Part shown: positions 8,801-16,457 of the stretch, one piece after another
How positions within the stretch are numbered: position 1 is the stretch's first letter
How the letters are laid out: each line of letters starts with the position of its first letter
DNA from: a bacterium
GTDB taxonomy: Bacteria; Armatimonadota; Zipacnadia; Zipacnadales; UBA11051
Reading direction: 5' to 3'
DNA: 59,128 nucleotides
Assembly: GCA_021372615.1 (NCBI GenBank)
Contig: JAJFUB010000161.1
Span: 1-59,128, forward strand
Notes under the pieces: model-generated
Told to the model about the DNA's origin: nothing
What the model saw: only the letters and a program-made list of their open reading frames with translations
Database searches by the model: none
Position numbers and translations under genes: made by a program

Positions 8801-9433
8801 GCGCACCATGTACTCCCCGTTGCCGCCCGGGATGGTCAGCATCTCCTGGGTCCACGTCTTGCCATCGAAGGTGACACTGCTGTTCCCGCGCTTGCGGACG
8901 GGGTCAATGCCCAGGTACATGTAGTCGTCGGGCTTGGCCTCCGGGTTGCCGACCTTCCCGGGGGCCTTGTGGATGATGATCTCATTGACGCCGCGGGTCA
9001 CTTCGCTCTTGGGTATGGCGATGTCGTACCAGTCCGGGTGCGGAGCGGTATTCTGCCTATACACAGGGGCCCCGGCGTCCGTCCGGATGACATGGGAGTG
9101 GCCGTTGACGAGCACCTCAAAGGCCTCGTCCAGGCCGTTGACCGCCGGTAGCTCGTGCCAGGAGTAGTCGTGAACTGTCAGGAAGATGGACAGCCGCACG
9201 GTCGCGGCCTGGTCCCACAGGGCCGCGGGCACGTCCGACAGGTCCAGTAGCTTCTTGGCCTGGTACGGCGGCGCGTTCTGGTGCGTGACATGGTAGCTCA
9301 TGTGCCCGCCCCAGTTGCCCGTATCGTCGTGGACGACCGTCACGGCCTCGTTCACAGGCGTGACGAGGGAGGGGACGGCGTAGGCAGAGACGGCCAGCAA
9401 GAGGGCGTAGCAGCAAAGTGGCCAGGTGCGCAT
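5831..9433 (-). CDS. Large exported glycosidase-like protein (TIM-barrel)
   Basis: The product has 1200 residues with a signal peptide at residues 1-19 (MRTWPLCCYALLLAVSAYA). The first 300 residues look beta-rich. The region from about residue 740 to 1000 resembles a TIM-barrel glycosidase: GYDCVELMSWWEW, a long stretch on travel and positions, then GADGIRLDEYGHRGWGC near residue 900 and DLVLTTEHPGYDYLF near 955. The acidic residues in RLDEYG and TTEHP are candidate catalytic residues. A beta-sandwich C-terminus follows. Two palindromic repeats are built into the coding sequence: 8010-8065 (residues about 457-475) and 7446-7467 (about 656-663). The family resembles DUF6259-like hypothetical glycosidases, but this was not confirmed. 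It is probably the first gene of the minus-strand cluster reaching to the left edge. Confidence 0.7.
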   Translation of the reverse strand: MRTWPLCCYALLLAVSAYAVPSLVTPVNEAVTVVHDDTGNWGGHMSYHVTHQNAPPYQAKKLLDLSDVPAALWDQAATVRLSIFLTVHDYSWHELPAVNGLDEAFEVLVNGHSHVIRTDAGAPVYRQNTAPHPDWYDIAIPKSEVTRGVNEIIIHKAPGKVGNPEAKPDDYMYLGIDPVRKRGNSSVTFDGKTWTQEMLTIPGGNGEYMVRLYLVTGQAQVKATWQPGRTPALEDPAKLVLYAGARGVTPGPQGLQLAAGQSARVEWTATAFDTLEALQVAVQAQGAPRLQWLSSEGKALNDPALAGLRAELPAGRPLQPSGLVITAQAQPVTIAGVTLSGSRTIHPQTPPPDIAPPVAATPKVIPLKPQCRVDAQSATLSGGYLRAVFARGEKLTLRSLSNLLTKSEMLGQPEASPLFLVEVSNTRYAGSRDFKLTALKPVPNGFTAALEGPLPGSGSVTPPTTGAVGAVTDRDPTVAPAAPAAPVLRAALTATMTAEGLRLGMNLTNTGGAPVDFKLAFPVIAGVAVSEKPADDYYFFPSGGGIISTLPALIRRGYGDYEAMYQVMDVFSPARGCGLSIRALDDQGWHKVLALRKVTAGQAERNEERLTMNLKPEYKWTNPLEPVEGTSVAYEYERRTRAPLARGAERPGQPGGAGGAARATGLTDAAELQKTASFAPSDALLTVHAGDWHVAMKAYADWAHRVWTFRPFPSRLQGIRDMECPGWGHNILFKDGAYRTDFIKPGYDCVELMSWWEWSPLGPFKTPFDKLDTVLTQAQIKGWQPYFVKDPVTGQMMWNNQPGDYKGYNERFGGLPAFRKAVQTYKDMGALVTLYTDPFRLDSNNEIGGKYGEQWGVVGVDGKKTTAYEVWNPCHNLAEVRQWVAQTMGRVMRETGADGIRLDEYGHRGWGCYDPTHKHTFQEPGITQWNKAVADACEQIHAEMDKVRPDLVLTTEHPGYDYLFRHIEGCITYDLSVVASSLRPLECNLQRFYFLECKAYELDHRGMDVLNRKKFWNTVESFERPFSPAMYNILNENEDVYQGRDNTPLCPTLAPFVYGNRFAGAGKVMVHLYNATGHTFEGEALIVPATLRGAHVIELLTGQELPVVGGKITLYLDRDDVACVAFLPRVLALRPQGQVQIRDAKGGQLVLANAKGENVLTQDARGAAATLDLTKLPADAKPVCLKLLRLGQMVDTVPWQ
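7446..7467. repeat. In-gene perfect palindromic arms GCGCGGGCGG
   Basis: GCGCGGGCGG, two bases, then its exact complement. The surrounding codons give a Gly/Ala/Pro/Arg-rich linker (RPGQPGGAGGAARA) in the large exported protein, unlike the flanking sequence. Confidence 0.65.
8010..8065. repeat. In-gene palindromic repeat, GGTCACCGACC family, copy 2
   Basis: Arms TCGCGGTCGGTGACCGCTCC (from 8010) and GTGGGAGGGGTCACCGACCC (from 8043) are the reverse complements of the two arms at 1340-1389, joined in the alternate order. This is what is expected if both derive from an array of alternating units. It encodes a Thr/Pro/Ala/Val linker in the exported protein. Confidence 0.8.
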
Positions 9434-9563
9434 GGGGGGAGCCTCCGATCAGGTACGGCGCAGGTGAAGGGTGAGTATTCCCGGTGGAGCAGTGGGGTTC
9501 CTGCCAGGGCGGCCGCAGGGGGGGCAGATGGGTCGGATGGGCCATATTGCTATCGGGTTCTGC

Positions 9564-9592
9564 TTGATTTTATTGGGGCGGAGGGGTATGCT
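9564..9592 (+). promoter_or_regulatory. Candidate sigma-70-type promoter for the TPR protein gene
   Basis: TTGATT at 9564-9569 and TATGCT at 9587-9592 are separated by 17 bases. They lie about 85 bases before the start codon at 9678 in the divergent gap 9434-9677. Confidence 0.45.
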
Positions 9593-9677
9593 CATCGTGG
9601 AATATCAGAGGCGGGGTTCCGCCAGTCTGCCAGCGTGCGAGGATTCCAGGTCCTCACCTGCGAGGAGTGTGGAACTT

Positions 9678-12350
9678 ATGTCACACCTACCGGCAAGACT
9701 TGTGCTCGTTGTCGTGGCCTCTTTCATCACCTGTACCGGCCTGTGTCTCGCCCAGGGGTTTGACATCGGCAAGACCCTGACTCCCACCTTCTCAGACATC
9801 GCCCTGCTCCCTACTCGTCTCACGTACTACAATCTGCACGATGACTCCGCGCGGGCGACGTACACCTGCTGCAAGCCATCGCAGGAGGAGCAGATCCGCA
9901 AGGCGCTGGCGGCGAACGCCGCCTTCCTGGAGCGCTACCCGCGGACCGACTACTCCGACGACACTTGCATGCACAACGCCCGCGTGAACTCGGTGCGCAA
10001 GAACTTCCGCTACCAGGTCGAGGCGCTGGAGATGCTCATCCAGCAGTTCCCCGACAGCGACCTGGCCGATGACGGCGCCTGGCGCCTGGCCCAGTGCTAC
10101 ATGGGCGACAAGGACCACGCCGCCGCCATCGAGGTGCTCAACATCCTCGTAACCCGCTACCCCGACAGCGCCTGGGCCGATGACGCCCTGTTTGCTCTCT
10201 CGCGGGAGCTACGCGAGGTGGATGACGAGCCCGAGGCGGTGCGGGCACTGCGCGACCTGGCGTACAAGTACCCCTCCAGCGACAACTGCCCTGCGGCTCT
10301 GGACGCCCTGGCTCAGAGCTACATGAAGGAGGAGAACTACGCCGCCGCCATCAAGGCCTCGATTGACCTGATCCGCCGGTACCCGTGCGCGGACTGCGCC
10401 GATGACGCCTACATGCGGATCGCCGAGGCCCATCGGCACGAGGGCCGCAACCCCGATGCCATGGAGGCCTACGTCAAGCTGATTGACCGCATGAGGGGTA
10501 GCTCGCTGGTCAACACGGCGATGCGAGAGTACAACACGCTGCTGCGCAACTCCCGCGGGAGCGGGCACCGCATCGCAGGCGAGCTGTACGAACCCACTGA
10601 GGAGGACACCGGGCGAGCCGCCCAGGACCTCTTCGACATCGCCATGCACCACCAGAACTACCGCGAGTACGCTGCGGCTGTTCAGACCTACCGTGAATTC
10701 GCCGGCCGCTTCCCCGGCTCCGACCAGTATGACGACGCGCTGTTCAACATCGGTTTCTGCTACCAGCAGATGAACATCCTCTTTGAGGACCTCAACAAGG
10801 CGAAGGGCCCCGAGGAGCTGTTCAAGCGGCAGACCGAGTTCGAGGACGCCACCGGCGCCTACGGAGCCCTACCCAAGGACAAGCTCTCGGCCGTCCGCAG
10901 CGCCTCCGACGCCTTCTCCGTCGTGGTGGACCGGCTGCCGGGCAGCCCGCTGCGCGACGACGCGCTGTATGAGATCGCGAAGTCCTTCGAGGACTCCGGC
11001 AAGGCCGCTGACGAGGCCGTCAGCTACCAGGAGCTGGTCATCAGCTTCCCCGGCAGCGACAAGGAGTTCGAGGCCCTCTACCGGATGCTGAAGTGGTACG
11101 CGGAGCCCGCCAACTGGGACAAGGCCCAGCAGTTCTACCCGGGACTGTCCAAGGCGTACCCCGGGATCTTCCCCAAAGCGCTGACACAGAACAAGACCAC
11201 CTTCTACCAGCTCATGGGGGCCTACTCGCGGCACCTGAACTTCGCATGGTTCGAGTCGTTCGACCACCACATCCCCTATGACATGACGGCCACCGACCTG
11301 TGCTACGACGCCGACTTCAACATCGGCGCCTTGATGCTGAGCATGGGTGAGACGCAGGATGCGCTGAAGCGTCTGCGCCCGCTGTGTGAGATGCCCAGCA
11401 ACGACTTCTGCGCTCCGGCCATCTGGCTGGTGGCGCAGGCCCAGGAGCGGCTGGGCCGCAAGGATGCCGCCGCCAACCTGTATGAGAAGTTGATGACGGA
11501 CTTCGACTGGAGCGGCCTGGCAGATGACGCCAAGATGGCCCTGGCACAGCTCAACGCCGGCGGCGCGGACGCGAAGCGCTACGCCGACCTCGCCGGCCAG
11601 AAACTCGGGCGCGATCTCAGCGCCTTCGACTGCTATGTGGGCCAGCAGGTCGTCGTCTTCGCCCCCTACACCGTGTCGGCGAAGATGCGCGAGTACAACA
11701 TGCCCAACATCTGGGAGAACGCGGCCGGGCTGATGGCCGACTGGACCGGCGAGACAGTGGGTGACAAGGTCCTGGTCTGCGTCGGCGATGGCACCGGAGC
11801 CAAGGACAAGGCCACGATCGAGGTCAGCGCGGCCGGCATCGCCGATCCGCCCCAGTGGTCGCTGGGCCTGGAGCAACTGGCCGGGTGCTACGTGACCAGC
11901 GCCTGCAGCGGCAAGCTGGGCGGGCTGGAGAAGACCTTCAGCAGTGGGCTGGCGCGATTCGCCGCCGCGAGTCTGCAGTACGACCTCGTGACCGAGACCC
12001 GCGACGCCATCGGCAGCGCCGCCGCCGTGGCCCTGCCGCAGGAGGAAGTGCTCCGCACCCGCGAGCAGTCGCTGGCGGCACTGGCCGACTATGTGCGCGA
12101 GCAGAAGGGCCCCCAGGATGTGAGCGCCGAGGTGGCCTGCGGCATGCTGTTCACGCTGCTGGACACGCGCGGCTTCTCGCGCAGCAAGCTCGTGGACCGG
12201 GAACCGTTCAGGGACCTGTTCGCCAGCCTCAAGCGCGATGGCGGGGGCGCGGAAGGGCTGGCCGGAGCCCTCAATAGCTGCCTGGGCGGCGGGTGTGAGC
12301 AACTGCTGCAGCAGTGGAAGCTCGGGCCGGCTCGGTCGGCGATGAACTGA
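9678..12350 (+). CDS. Exported TPR-repeat protein with a degenerate C-terminal domain
   Basis: The product has 890 residues from the ATG at 9678, preceded by GAGGAG. This start places a signal peptide first (MSHLPARLVLVVVASFITCT, ending near LCLAQ). Residues about 60-560 carry many copies of a TPR-like pattern with FPDSDLADDGAWRLAQCY and similar YPDSAWADDALFAL phrases. They recall YbgF/BamD-type periplasmic repeats that bind peptides or envelope proteins. The last 250 residues read like a peptidase-MA/gluzincin fold (QQVVVFAP, a DGTGAKDKATIEV stretch) but no HExxH motif is present, so it is probably not catalytic. A gene with an intact HExxH version is at 15367-16440. It is probably envelope-associated; its exact role is unknown. 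Confidence 0.75.
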   Translation: MSHLPARLVLVVVASFITCTGLCLAQGFDIGKTLTPTFSDIALLPTRLTYYNLHDDSARATYTCCKPSQEEQIRKALAANAAFLERYPRTDYSDDTCMHNARVNSVRKNFRYQVEALEMLIQQFPDSDLADDGAWRLAQCYMGDKDHAAAIEVLNILVTRYPDSAWADDALFALSRELREVDDEPEAVRALRDLAYKYPSSDNCPAALDALAQSYMKEENYAAAIKASIDLIRRYPCADCADDAYMRIAEAHRHEGRNPDAMEAYVKLIDRMRGSSLVNTAMREYNTLLRNSRGSGHRIAGELYEPTEEDTGRAAQDLFDIAMHHQNYREYAAAVQTYREFAGRFPGSDQYDDALFNIGFCYQQMNILFEDLNKAKGPEELFKRQTEFEDATGAYGALPKDKLSAVRSASDAFSVVVDRLPGSPLRDDALYEIAKSFEDSGKAADEAVSYQELVISFPGSDKEFEALYRMLKWYAEPANWDKAQQFYPGLSKAYPGIFPKALTQNKTTFYQLMGAYSRHLNFAWFESFDHHIPYDMTATDLCYDADFNIGALMLSMGETQDALKRLRPLCEMPSNDFCAPAIWLVAQAQERLGRKDAAANLYEKLMTDFDWSGLADDAKMALAQLNAGGADAKRYADLAGQKLGRDLSAFDCYVGQQVVVFAPYTVSAKMREYNMPNIWENAAGLMADWTGETVGDKVLVCVGDGTGAKDKATIEVSAAGIADPPQWSLGLEQLAGCYVTSACSGKLGGLEKTFSSGLARFAAASLQYDLVTETRDAIGSAAAVALPQEEVLRTREQSLAALADYVREQKGPQDVSAEVACGMLFTLLDTRGFSRSKLVDREPFRDLFASLKRDGGGAEGLAGALNSCLGGGCEQLLQQWKLGPARSAMN

Positions 12351-12407
12351 GGGCCCCCCAGCACAGGCGCGGGGCGGTATGGGCCGGACTGTGGCGGGGC
12401 GGAGGGG

Positions 12408-12425
12408 CGCGGGACCAAGCCCGCG
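12408..12425. repeat. Short palindrome, ACCAAGCCCGCG type
   Basis: GCGCGGGACCAAGCCCGCG sits in the 199-base gap between the TPR gene and the radical SAM gene. It resembles the GGGTACAAGCCCCCGC repeats at 17961 and 52015. Apart from this the gap 12351-12549 shows no gene. Confidence 0.5.
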
Positions 12426-12549
12426 ACAAGATGAGTAACCCGGGGCGTCTGTAGCCCGCTTCTGACTGCCGTGCGCGGCAGCAGAACGGCGCGCCAGGCG
12501 CCCCGTGCATGGCGGGGGAACCTCGCAAAGGAGCAGTCAGGACACGAGC

Positions 12550-13695
12550 ATGGGTGCCATGGATCGCCGCGGCTTTCTCGATACCTGCGCGAAGGGGTGT
12601 ATGGCGGCGGGGATCGCGCCCATGCTGAGCCGCGTGCCCGACGTGCCCCCGATGGCCATGGGCGCTGTCGGCAACGTGTCCAACGTCCCCGCACGCTACT
12701 TCAAGCCGCTTGAGAACCAGGAGATCAAGTGCCTGTTGTGTCCCCGGCACTGCCAGATCCGCCCCGGCGAGCGGGGCCTGTGTGGCGTGCGTGAGAACGT
12801 GGACGGCGTCTACGTCACCAAGGTCTACGGCAAGCCGGCCGCCATCCATGGCGACCCGATGGAGAAGGGCCCCTTCTTCCATTTCCTCCCCGCCACCAAG
12901 ACGCTGGCCCTGGGCACCGCCGGGTGCAACCTGACCTGCATGTACTGCCAGAGCTGGCAGTTCGCCCAGCGCCGCCCCGAACAGACCGACAACGAGAGCC
13001 TGCCCCCCGACGAGCTGGTGGCCCAGGTGCGTAAGTACGGCCTGCGCAGCATCACCTTCACATACAGCGAGCCGATGGTCGCGGTGGAGTACCTGGCCGA
13101 CACCGCCAAGGCCGCCCACGCCGCCGGCATCAAGATGGCGATGCACACCTCGGCGAGTTGCAACCCCGGGCCCCTCAAAGACATCTGCGGGCTCATGGAC
13201 GCGGTCAACATTGACCTGAAGAGCTACTCGCGCAGCTTCTACGACGATGTGGTGGGCTGCAAGATAGACACGATCCTCGAGAACACCAAGCTGGTCGCCG
13301 GCAGCGACGTGTGGCTGGAGCTGACTTTCCTGGCGGTGCCGGGCTACAACACCGACCCGGCGGTCTTCAAGCTCATGTGCCAATGGATCGCCATCACGCT
13401 CGGCGACCAGGTCCCGCTGCACATCTCCCGCTTCTTCCCGGCCTACCGCCTGCGTAACGTCCCGGCTACCTCGACCGACACGCTGAAGGACCTGCGCAAG
13501 ATCGCGTACGACACGGGGCTGCGGTACGTCTACCTGGGCAACATGGCGGGCGACCCCAGCGAGAGCACCTACTGCCCCAAGTGTGGCATGATGGTCGTCC
13601 GCCGCGTGGGCTACGAGGTCAGTAACACCGGCCTGGACCTGAGAAGCGGCAAGTGCACGAAGTGTGGGATGAAGATACCGGGGCAGTGGACGTAG
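12550..13695 (+). CDS. amrS: AmmeMemoRadiSam-type radical SAM protein with Tat-like leader
   Basis: The product has about 381 residues. The chosen start at 12550 has AGGA 7 bases upstream; ATG at 12559 (MDRRGF) is a close alternative. The leader DRRGFLDTCAKGCMAAG contains twin arginines. CLLCPRHCQIRPGERGLCGV is a cysteine-rich N-terminal module. CNLTCMYC (Cys126, 130 and 133 from this start) is the radical SAM cluster motif CxxxCxxC. The C-terminus has two CxxC pairs (CPKCGM, CTKCGM), probably a zinc ribbon. These features match the AmmeMemoRadiSam radical SAM protein family, whose reaction is unknown. The next gene, 34 bases downstream, encodes a DUF362 protein with the same leader, suggesting the pair works together. 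The symbol follows family naming and is tentative. Confidence 0.85.
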   Translation: MGAMDRRGFLDTCAKGCMAAGIAPMLSRVPDVPPMAMGAVGNVSNVPARYFKPLENQEIKCLLCPRHCQIRPGERGLCGVRENVDGVYVTKVYGKPAAIHGDPMEKGPFFHFLPATKTLALGTAGCNLTCMYCQSWQFAQRRPEQTDNESLPPDELVAQVRKYGLRSITFTYSEPMVAVEYLADTAKAAHAAGIKMAMHTSASCNPGPLKDICGLMDAVNIDLKSYSRSFYDDVVGCKIDTILENTKLVAGSDVWLELTFLAVPGYNTDPAVFKLMCQWIAITLGDQVPLHISRFFPAYRLRNVPATSTDTLKDLRKIAYDTGLRYVYLGNMAGDPSESTYCPKCGMMVVRRVGYEVSNTGLDLRSGKCTKCGMKIPGQWT

Positions 13696-13729
13696 ATGCT
13701 CCTCCCCGCAAGGTAGTGGTAAGTCTCGG

Positions 13730-14716
13730 ATGGACCGCAGGGATTTCCTGAAGACAGGGCTGGTGGCAGCGGGCGCGTCGCTGGGTCCAGGCTTGCTAAC
13801 CCCGGCGCAGGCCGCCGGCGGCGCGGTCGTGGCCGTGGCGCAGAACGCGGGCCTCGAGCAGATGGAAGAGGCGGTGGCGGCGGAGGTCATCCGCCGCATG
13901 ACCTTCACGGCCATCGCCGACGCTGTGCAGGCGCCGAGCGTGCAGGAGGCCGTGAAGCAGCTCTTCAAGCCCACCGACGTGGTCGCCCTCAAGCTCAACT
14001 GCATCGCGCCGGAGATCTCCCCACAGCCGGCGGTCGTCAACGCCGTCGTCGAAGCCCTGACCTTCGCCGGAGTAGACAAGAAGAACGTCATCATCTTCGA
14101 CAAAGAGGACCGCGACCTGACCGCCGCCGGCTACACCTGCACCGCCACTGGCCCGGGCCCGATGGTCTACGGCACCGTCGGCCCCACCAAGAACCCGGGC
14201 TATGAGGACCGCTTCACCGAGCAGGGCCAGACGGCATTCTGTCTGAGCAAGATTGTCACCCGCGAGGCCACCGCCATCGTCAACATCCCGGTCATCAAGC
14301 AGCACACCTTCGCCGGGATGACCTGCGCCCTCAAGAACCACTTTGGCAGCATCCACAACCCGGAGGACTTCCACTACATCGGCGGGTGCAACCCGGCGGT
14401 GGCCGATGTGAACCTGGCCCCCGCCCTGCGCCAGAAGCAGCGCCTGTGCGTGGTGGACGGCATCTACCTGCAGTACGAGGGCGGGCCGTCGTACAACGCG
14501 GCGTACGTAGACTACTACGGCAGCATCATCGCCTCACGTGACCCGGTGGCGCTGGACACGGAGATCATCATTCTGCTGGACATGATCCGCAAGCAGCACG
14601 ATCTGCCGCCGCTGGGTGAAGCCATTCGCCCGCCGAAGCATGTCGCGACGGCGGCCTCCTACGGGCTGGGCTGCGGCGACCCGGCGCAGATCAGGCTGGC
14701 GGTCCGGAGCGTGTGA
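13730..14716 (+). CDS. DUF362 domain protein with Tat-like leader
   Basis: The product has 328 residues. It opens with MDRRDFLKTGLVAAGASLGP, a twin-arginine type leader. The body has DVVALKLNCIAPEIS, NIPVIKQHTFAGMTCALKNH, and DGIYLQYEGGPSYN followed by SRDPVALDTE, all typical of DUF362. Related proteins are sometimes linked to iron-sulfur and cobamide chemistry, but this copy has no obvious CxxCxxC cluster motif. It is 34 bases after the radical SAM gene and its stop codon abuts the stop of the convergent macrodomain gene at 14717. Confidence 0.8.
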   Translation: MDRRDFLKTGLVAAGASLGPGLLTPAQAAGGAVVAVAQNAGLEQMEEAVAAEVIRRMTFTAIADAVQAPSVQEAVKQLFKPTDVVALKLNCIAPEISPQPAVVNAVVEALTFAGVDKKNVIIFDKEDRDLTAAGYTCTATGPGPMVYGTVGPTKNPGYEDRFTEQGQTAFCLSKIVTREATAIVNIPVIKQHTFAGMTCALKNHFGSIHNPEDFHYIGGCNPAVADVNLAPALRQKQRLCVVDGIYLQYEGGPSYNAAYVDYYGSIIASRDPVALDTEIIILLDMIRKQHDLPPLGEAIRPPKHVATAASYGLGCGDPAQIRLAVRSV

Positions 14717-15250
14717 TCACAGCGCCGCGGCGAAGATCGCTGTCGTCTCGTCGTCGAACAGCACGAAGTCTATCTGCTTGACGGTGGGGGTGGGGGTGTG
14801 CTGCAGGTAGTCACGCGCCGCGGCCATGAGGATCGTGGCGGCGCGCTCCTTGGGGAACCCGAAGATCCCGGTCGAGATGGCGGGGAACGAGATGCTCGTC
14901 AGGCCCAGGTCGTGGGCGGCCAGGAGCGCCTGTCGGGCTGTGCTGGCGAGCTTCTCATCGCCCTCCGGGTCGCCGCCGCGGGGGCCGACGGCGTGGATGA
15001 CATAGCGGGCGGCGAGCGTCCCGGCCCCGGTCACGGCCACCTGGCCCTCCGGCACGAACCCGGCGGCATCGGACTCGCGCTGGATCTCCGGGCCGCCGCG
15101 GCGCACGATCGCCGCCGCCACGCCGCCCCCGTGCTGCAGCCATGAGTTCGCGGCATTGACGATGGCGTCCGTCTCGGCCAGCGTCAGGTCGCCCTGCAGC
15201 ACGCGGATGACGCCGGCGCCGGCTTCGGCCTGCGCGATGAGCTTTGACAT
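14717..15250 (-). CDS. Macrodomain protein (ADP-ribose/O-acetyl-ADP-ribose hydrolase type)
   Basis: The product has 177 residues. VLQGDLTLAETDAIVNAANS, LQHGGGVAAAI and SFPAISTGIFGFP are the three hallmark segments of the macrodomain, which binds ADP-ribose. The loop with the conserved asparagines and the GIFGFP loop are intact. Such proteins remove ADP-ribose or O-acetyl groups from ADP-ribose, or signal. It is convergent with the DUF362 gene with no spacer, so both transcripts may interfere at their ends. The start at 15250 is about 117 bases from the next gene on the other strand. Confidence 0.93.
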   Translation of the reverse strand: MSKLIAQAEAGAGVIRVLQGDLTLAETDAIVNAANSWLQHGGGVAAAIVRRGGPEIQRESDAAGFVPEGQVAVTGAGTLAARYVIHAVGPRGGDPEGDEKLASTARQALLAAHDLGLTSISFPAISTGIFGFPKERAATILMAAARDYLQHTPTPTVKQIDFVLFDDETTAIFAAAL

Positions 15251-15366
15251 GGGATCACCTCGGTCGTCGGGCCCGTATGGGGGAACATTCCACCCCCCCG
15301 CGCGTCTGCCCTTCAGGTGTGCGGGCGAGACTGCCCGCGCCGCCCGTCATCTTCAGGAAGACTGAC

Positions 15367-16440
15367 ATGCCCAGACATCTTCTCGTGCTTCTATGCGTTA
15401 CCGTGAGTTCGCTCACCGGCGTCGCCGGCGCCGACGGCCTGCAACGCGTATTGCAGGCCTACCAGCGCGGCCAGTACGAGGAAGTCATCCGCCTGGCGAC
15501 TGACGCGCTTGACAGCCGCCAGCCGCAGCCGGAGGCGTACCACTACCTGCGCGGCATGGCGGCCTTCCGCATCGCGTGGTTCGGGCAGGCGGAGGAGGAC
15601 CTGGCGCCCCTGGCCGCGCGCGGTGAGGGCGGCGCATGGGGCCAGGCGGCTGACCTCGTGGCGCGGATCCGGCGCTCGCGTGAGCTGGCTCCGCGGAACG
15701 TGCGGGAGGTCGTGTCCGGCCGCCGGGTGGTCTTCCGGGTCTACTTCGATGAGGATGACAAGTGGACCGGCGCTCTGTTCAACGCCCTCGACGACACCTA
15801 TCGCGTTGTATGCGATCTCTACGGGATCAGACCTGTGGAGACGGCCGTCTTCGTGTTCGCCGACCAGGACCGTCACACGGCCTTCGCCGAGACCCTGACG
15901 GGGCAGGAGCTGAGCAGTTGGGCCTGGGCCAGCGGCGGTAACGGCATGCTGCTCTTCTGTCCGTACGCGCCAGGCAACGACTACCGCGAGTCGCCGAGCC
16001 AACTGCCCGAGTGCACCGCCCACGAGTACAGCCACTGTGTGACCCACCGTGTGCTGGGCAACGCCGCGATGCCGATGTGGCTGGATGAGGGCCTCGCGAT
16101 GCACTGCGGCGCCCTGGTGCGCGACCGTGAAGTCGAGGACAATGATCTAGCGCTCACGCGCATGTGGACAGCCAAGCAGATCCTGCCCCTGCGAGCCGTG
16201 ACGGAGCGGAACACCTTCTACGACGAGCAGATCGCCCCGTACGCCTACACGCAGGCCTACGCGATGGTGCGCTTCCTCATGTCGGAGTTACAGCGTGACG
16301 GCCTGCTCGAGGTGCTGAACAACCTCAAGCACGGGGGCAACTTCAACGCTGCGATGGAGGACGTCTGGGGCGGCAATGTGGACGCCTTCTACGAGGACTG
16401 GCTGGCCGCGACGCAGCGTCGCGTGCAGAAGTTCAAGTGA
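15367..16440 (+). CDS. Exported HExxH peptidase-MA-like protein
   Basis: The product has 357 residues from the ATG at 15367, with AGGAAG upstream. The N-terminus MPRHLLVLLCVTVSSLTGVA is a signal peptide. A short TPR-like part (residues 30-110) with YQRGQYEEVIRLA follows. The motif HEYSH (His219, Glu220, His223) followed by WLDEGLAMHCG (Glu241) is the zinc-peptidase gluzincin pattern HExxH...E. The rest resembles the peptidase MA family of predicted periplasmic metalloproteases. It is related in build to the C-terminus of the protein at 9678-12350. The substrate is unknown. Confidence 0.85.
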   Translation: MPRHLLVLLCVTVSSLTGVAGADGLQRVLQAYQRGQYEEVIRLATDALDSRQPQPEAYHYLRGMAAFRIAWFGQAEEDLAPLAARGEGGAWGQAADLVARIRRSRELAPRNVREVVSGRRVVFRVYFDEDDKWTGALFNALDDTYRVVCDLYGIRPVETAVFVFADQDRHTAFAETLTGQELSSWAWASGGNGMLLFCPYAPGNDYRESPSQLPECTAHEYSHCVTHRVLGNAAMPMWLDEGLAMHCGALVRDREVEDNDLALTRMWTAKQILPLRAVTERNTFYDEQIAPYAYTQAYAMVRFLMSELQRDGLLEVLNNLKHGGNFNAAMEDVWGGNVDAFYEDWLAATQRRVQKFK

Positions 16441-16457
16441 CCGCCAACAGGTCCAGA

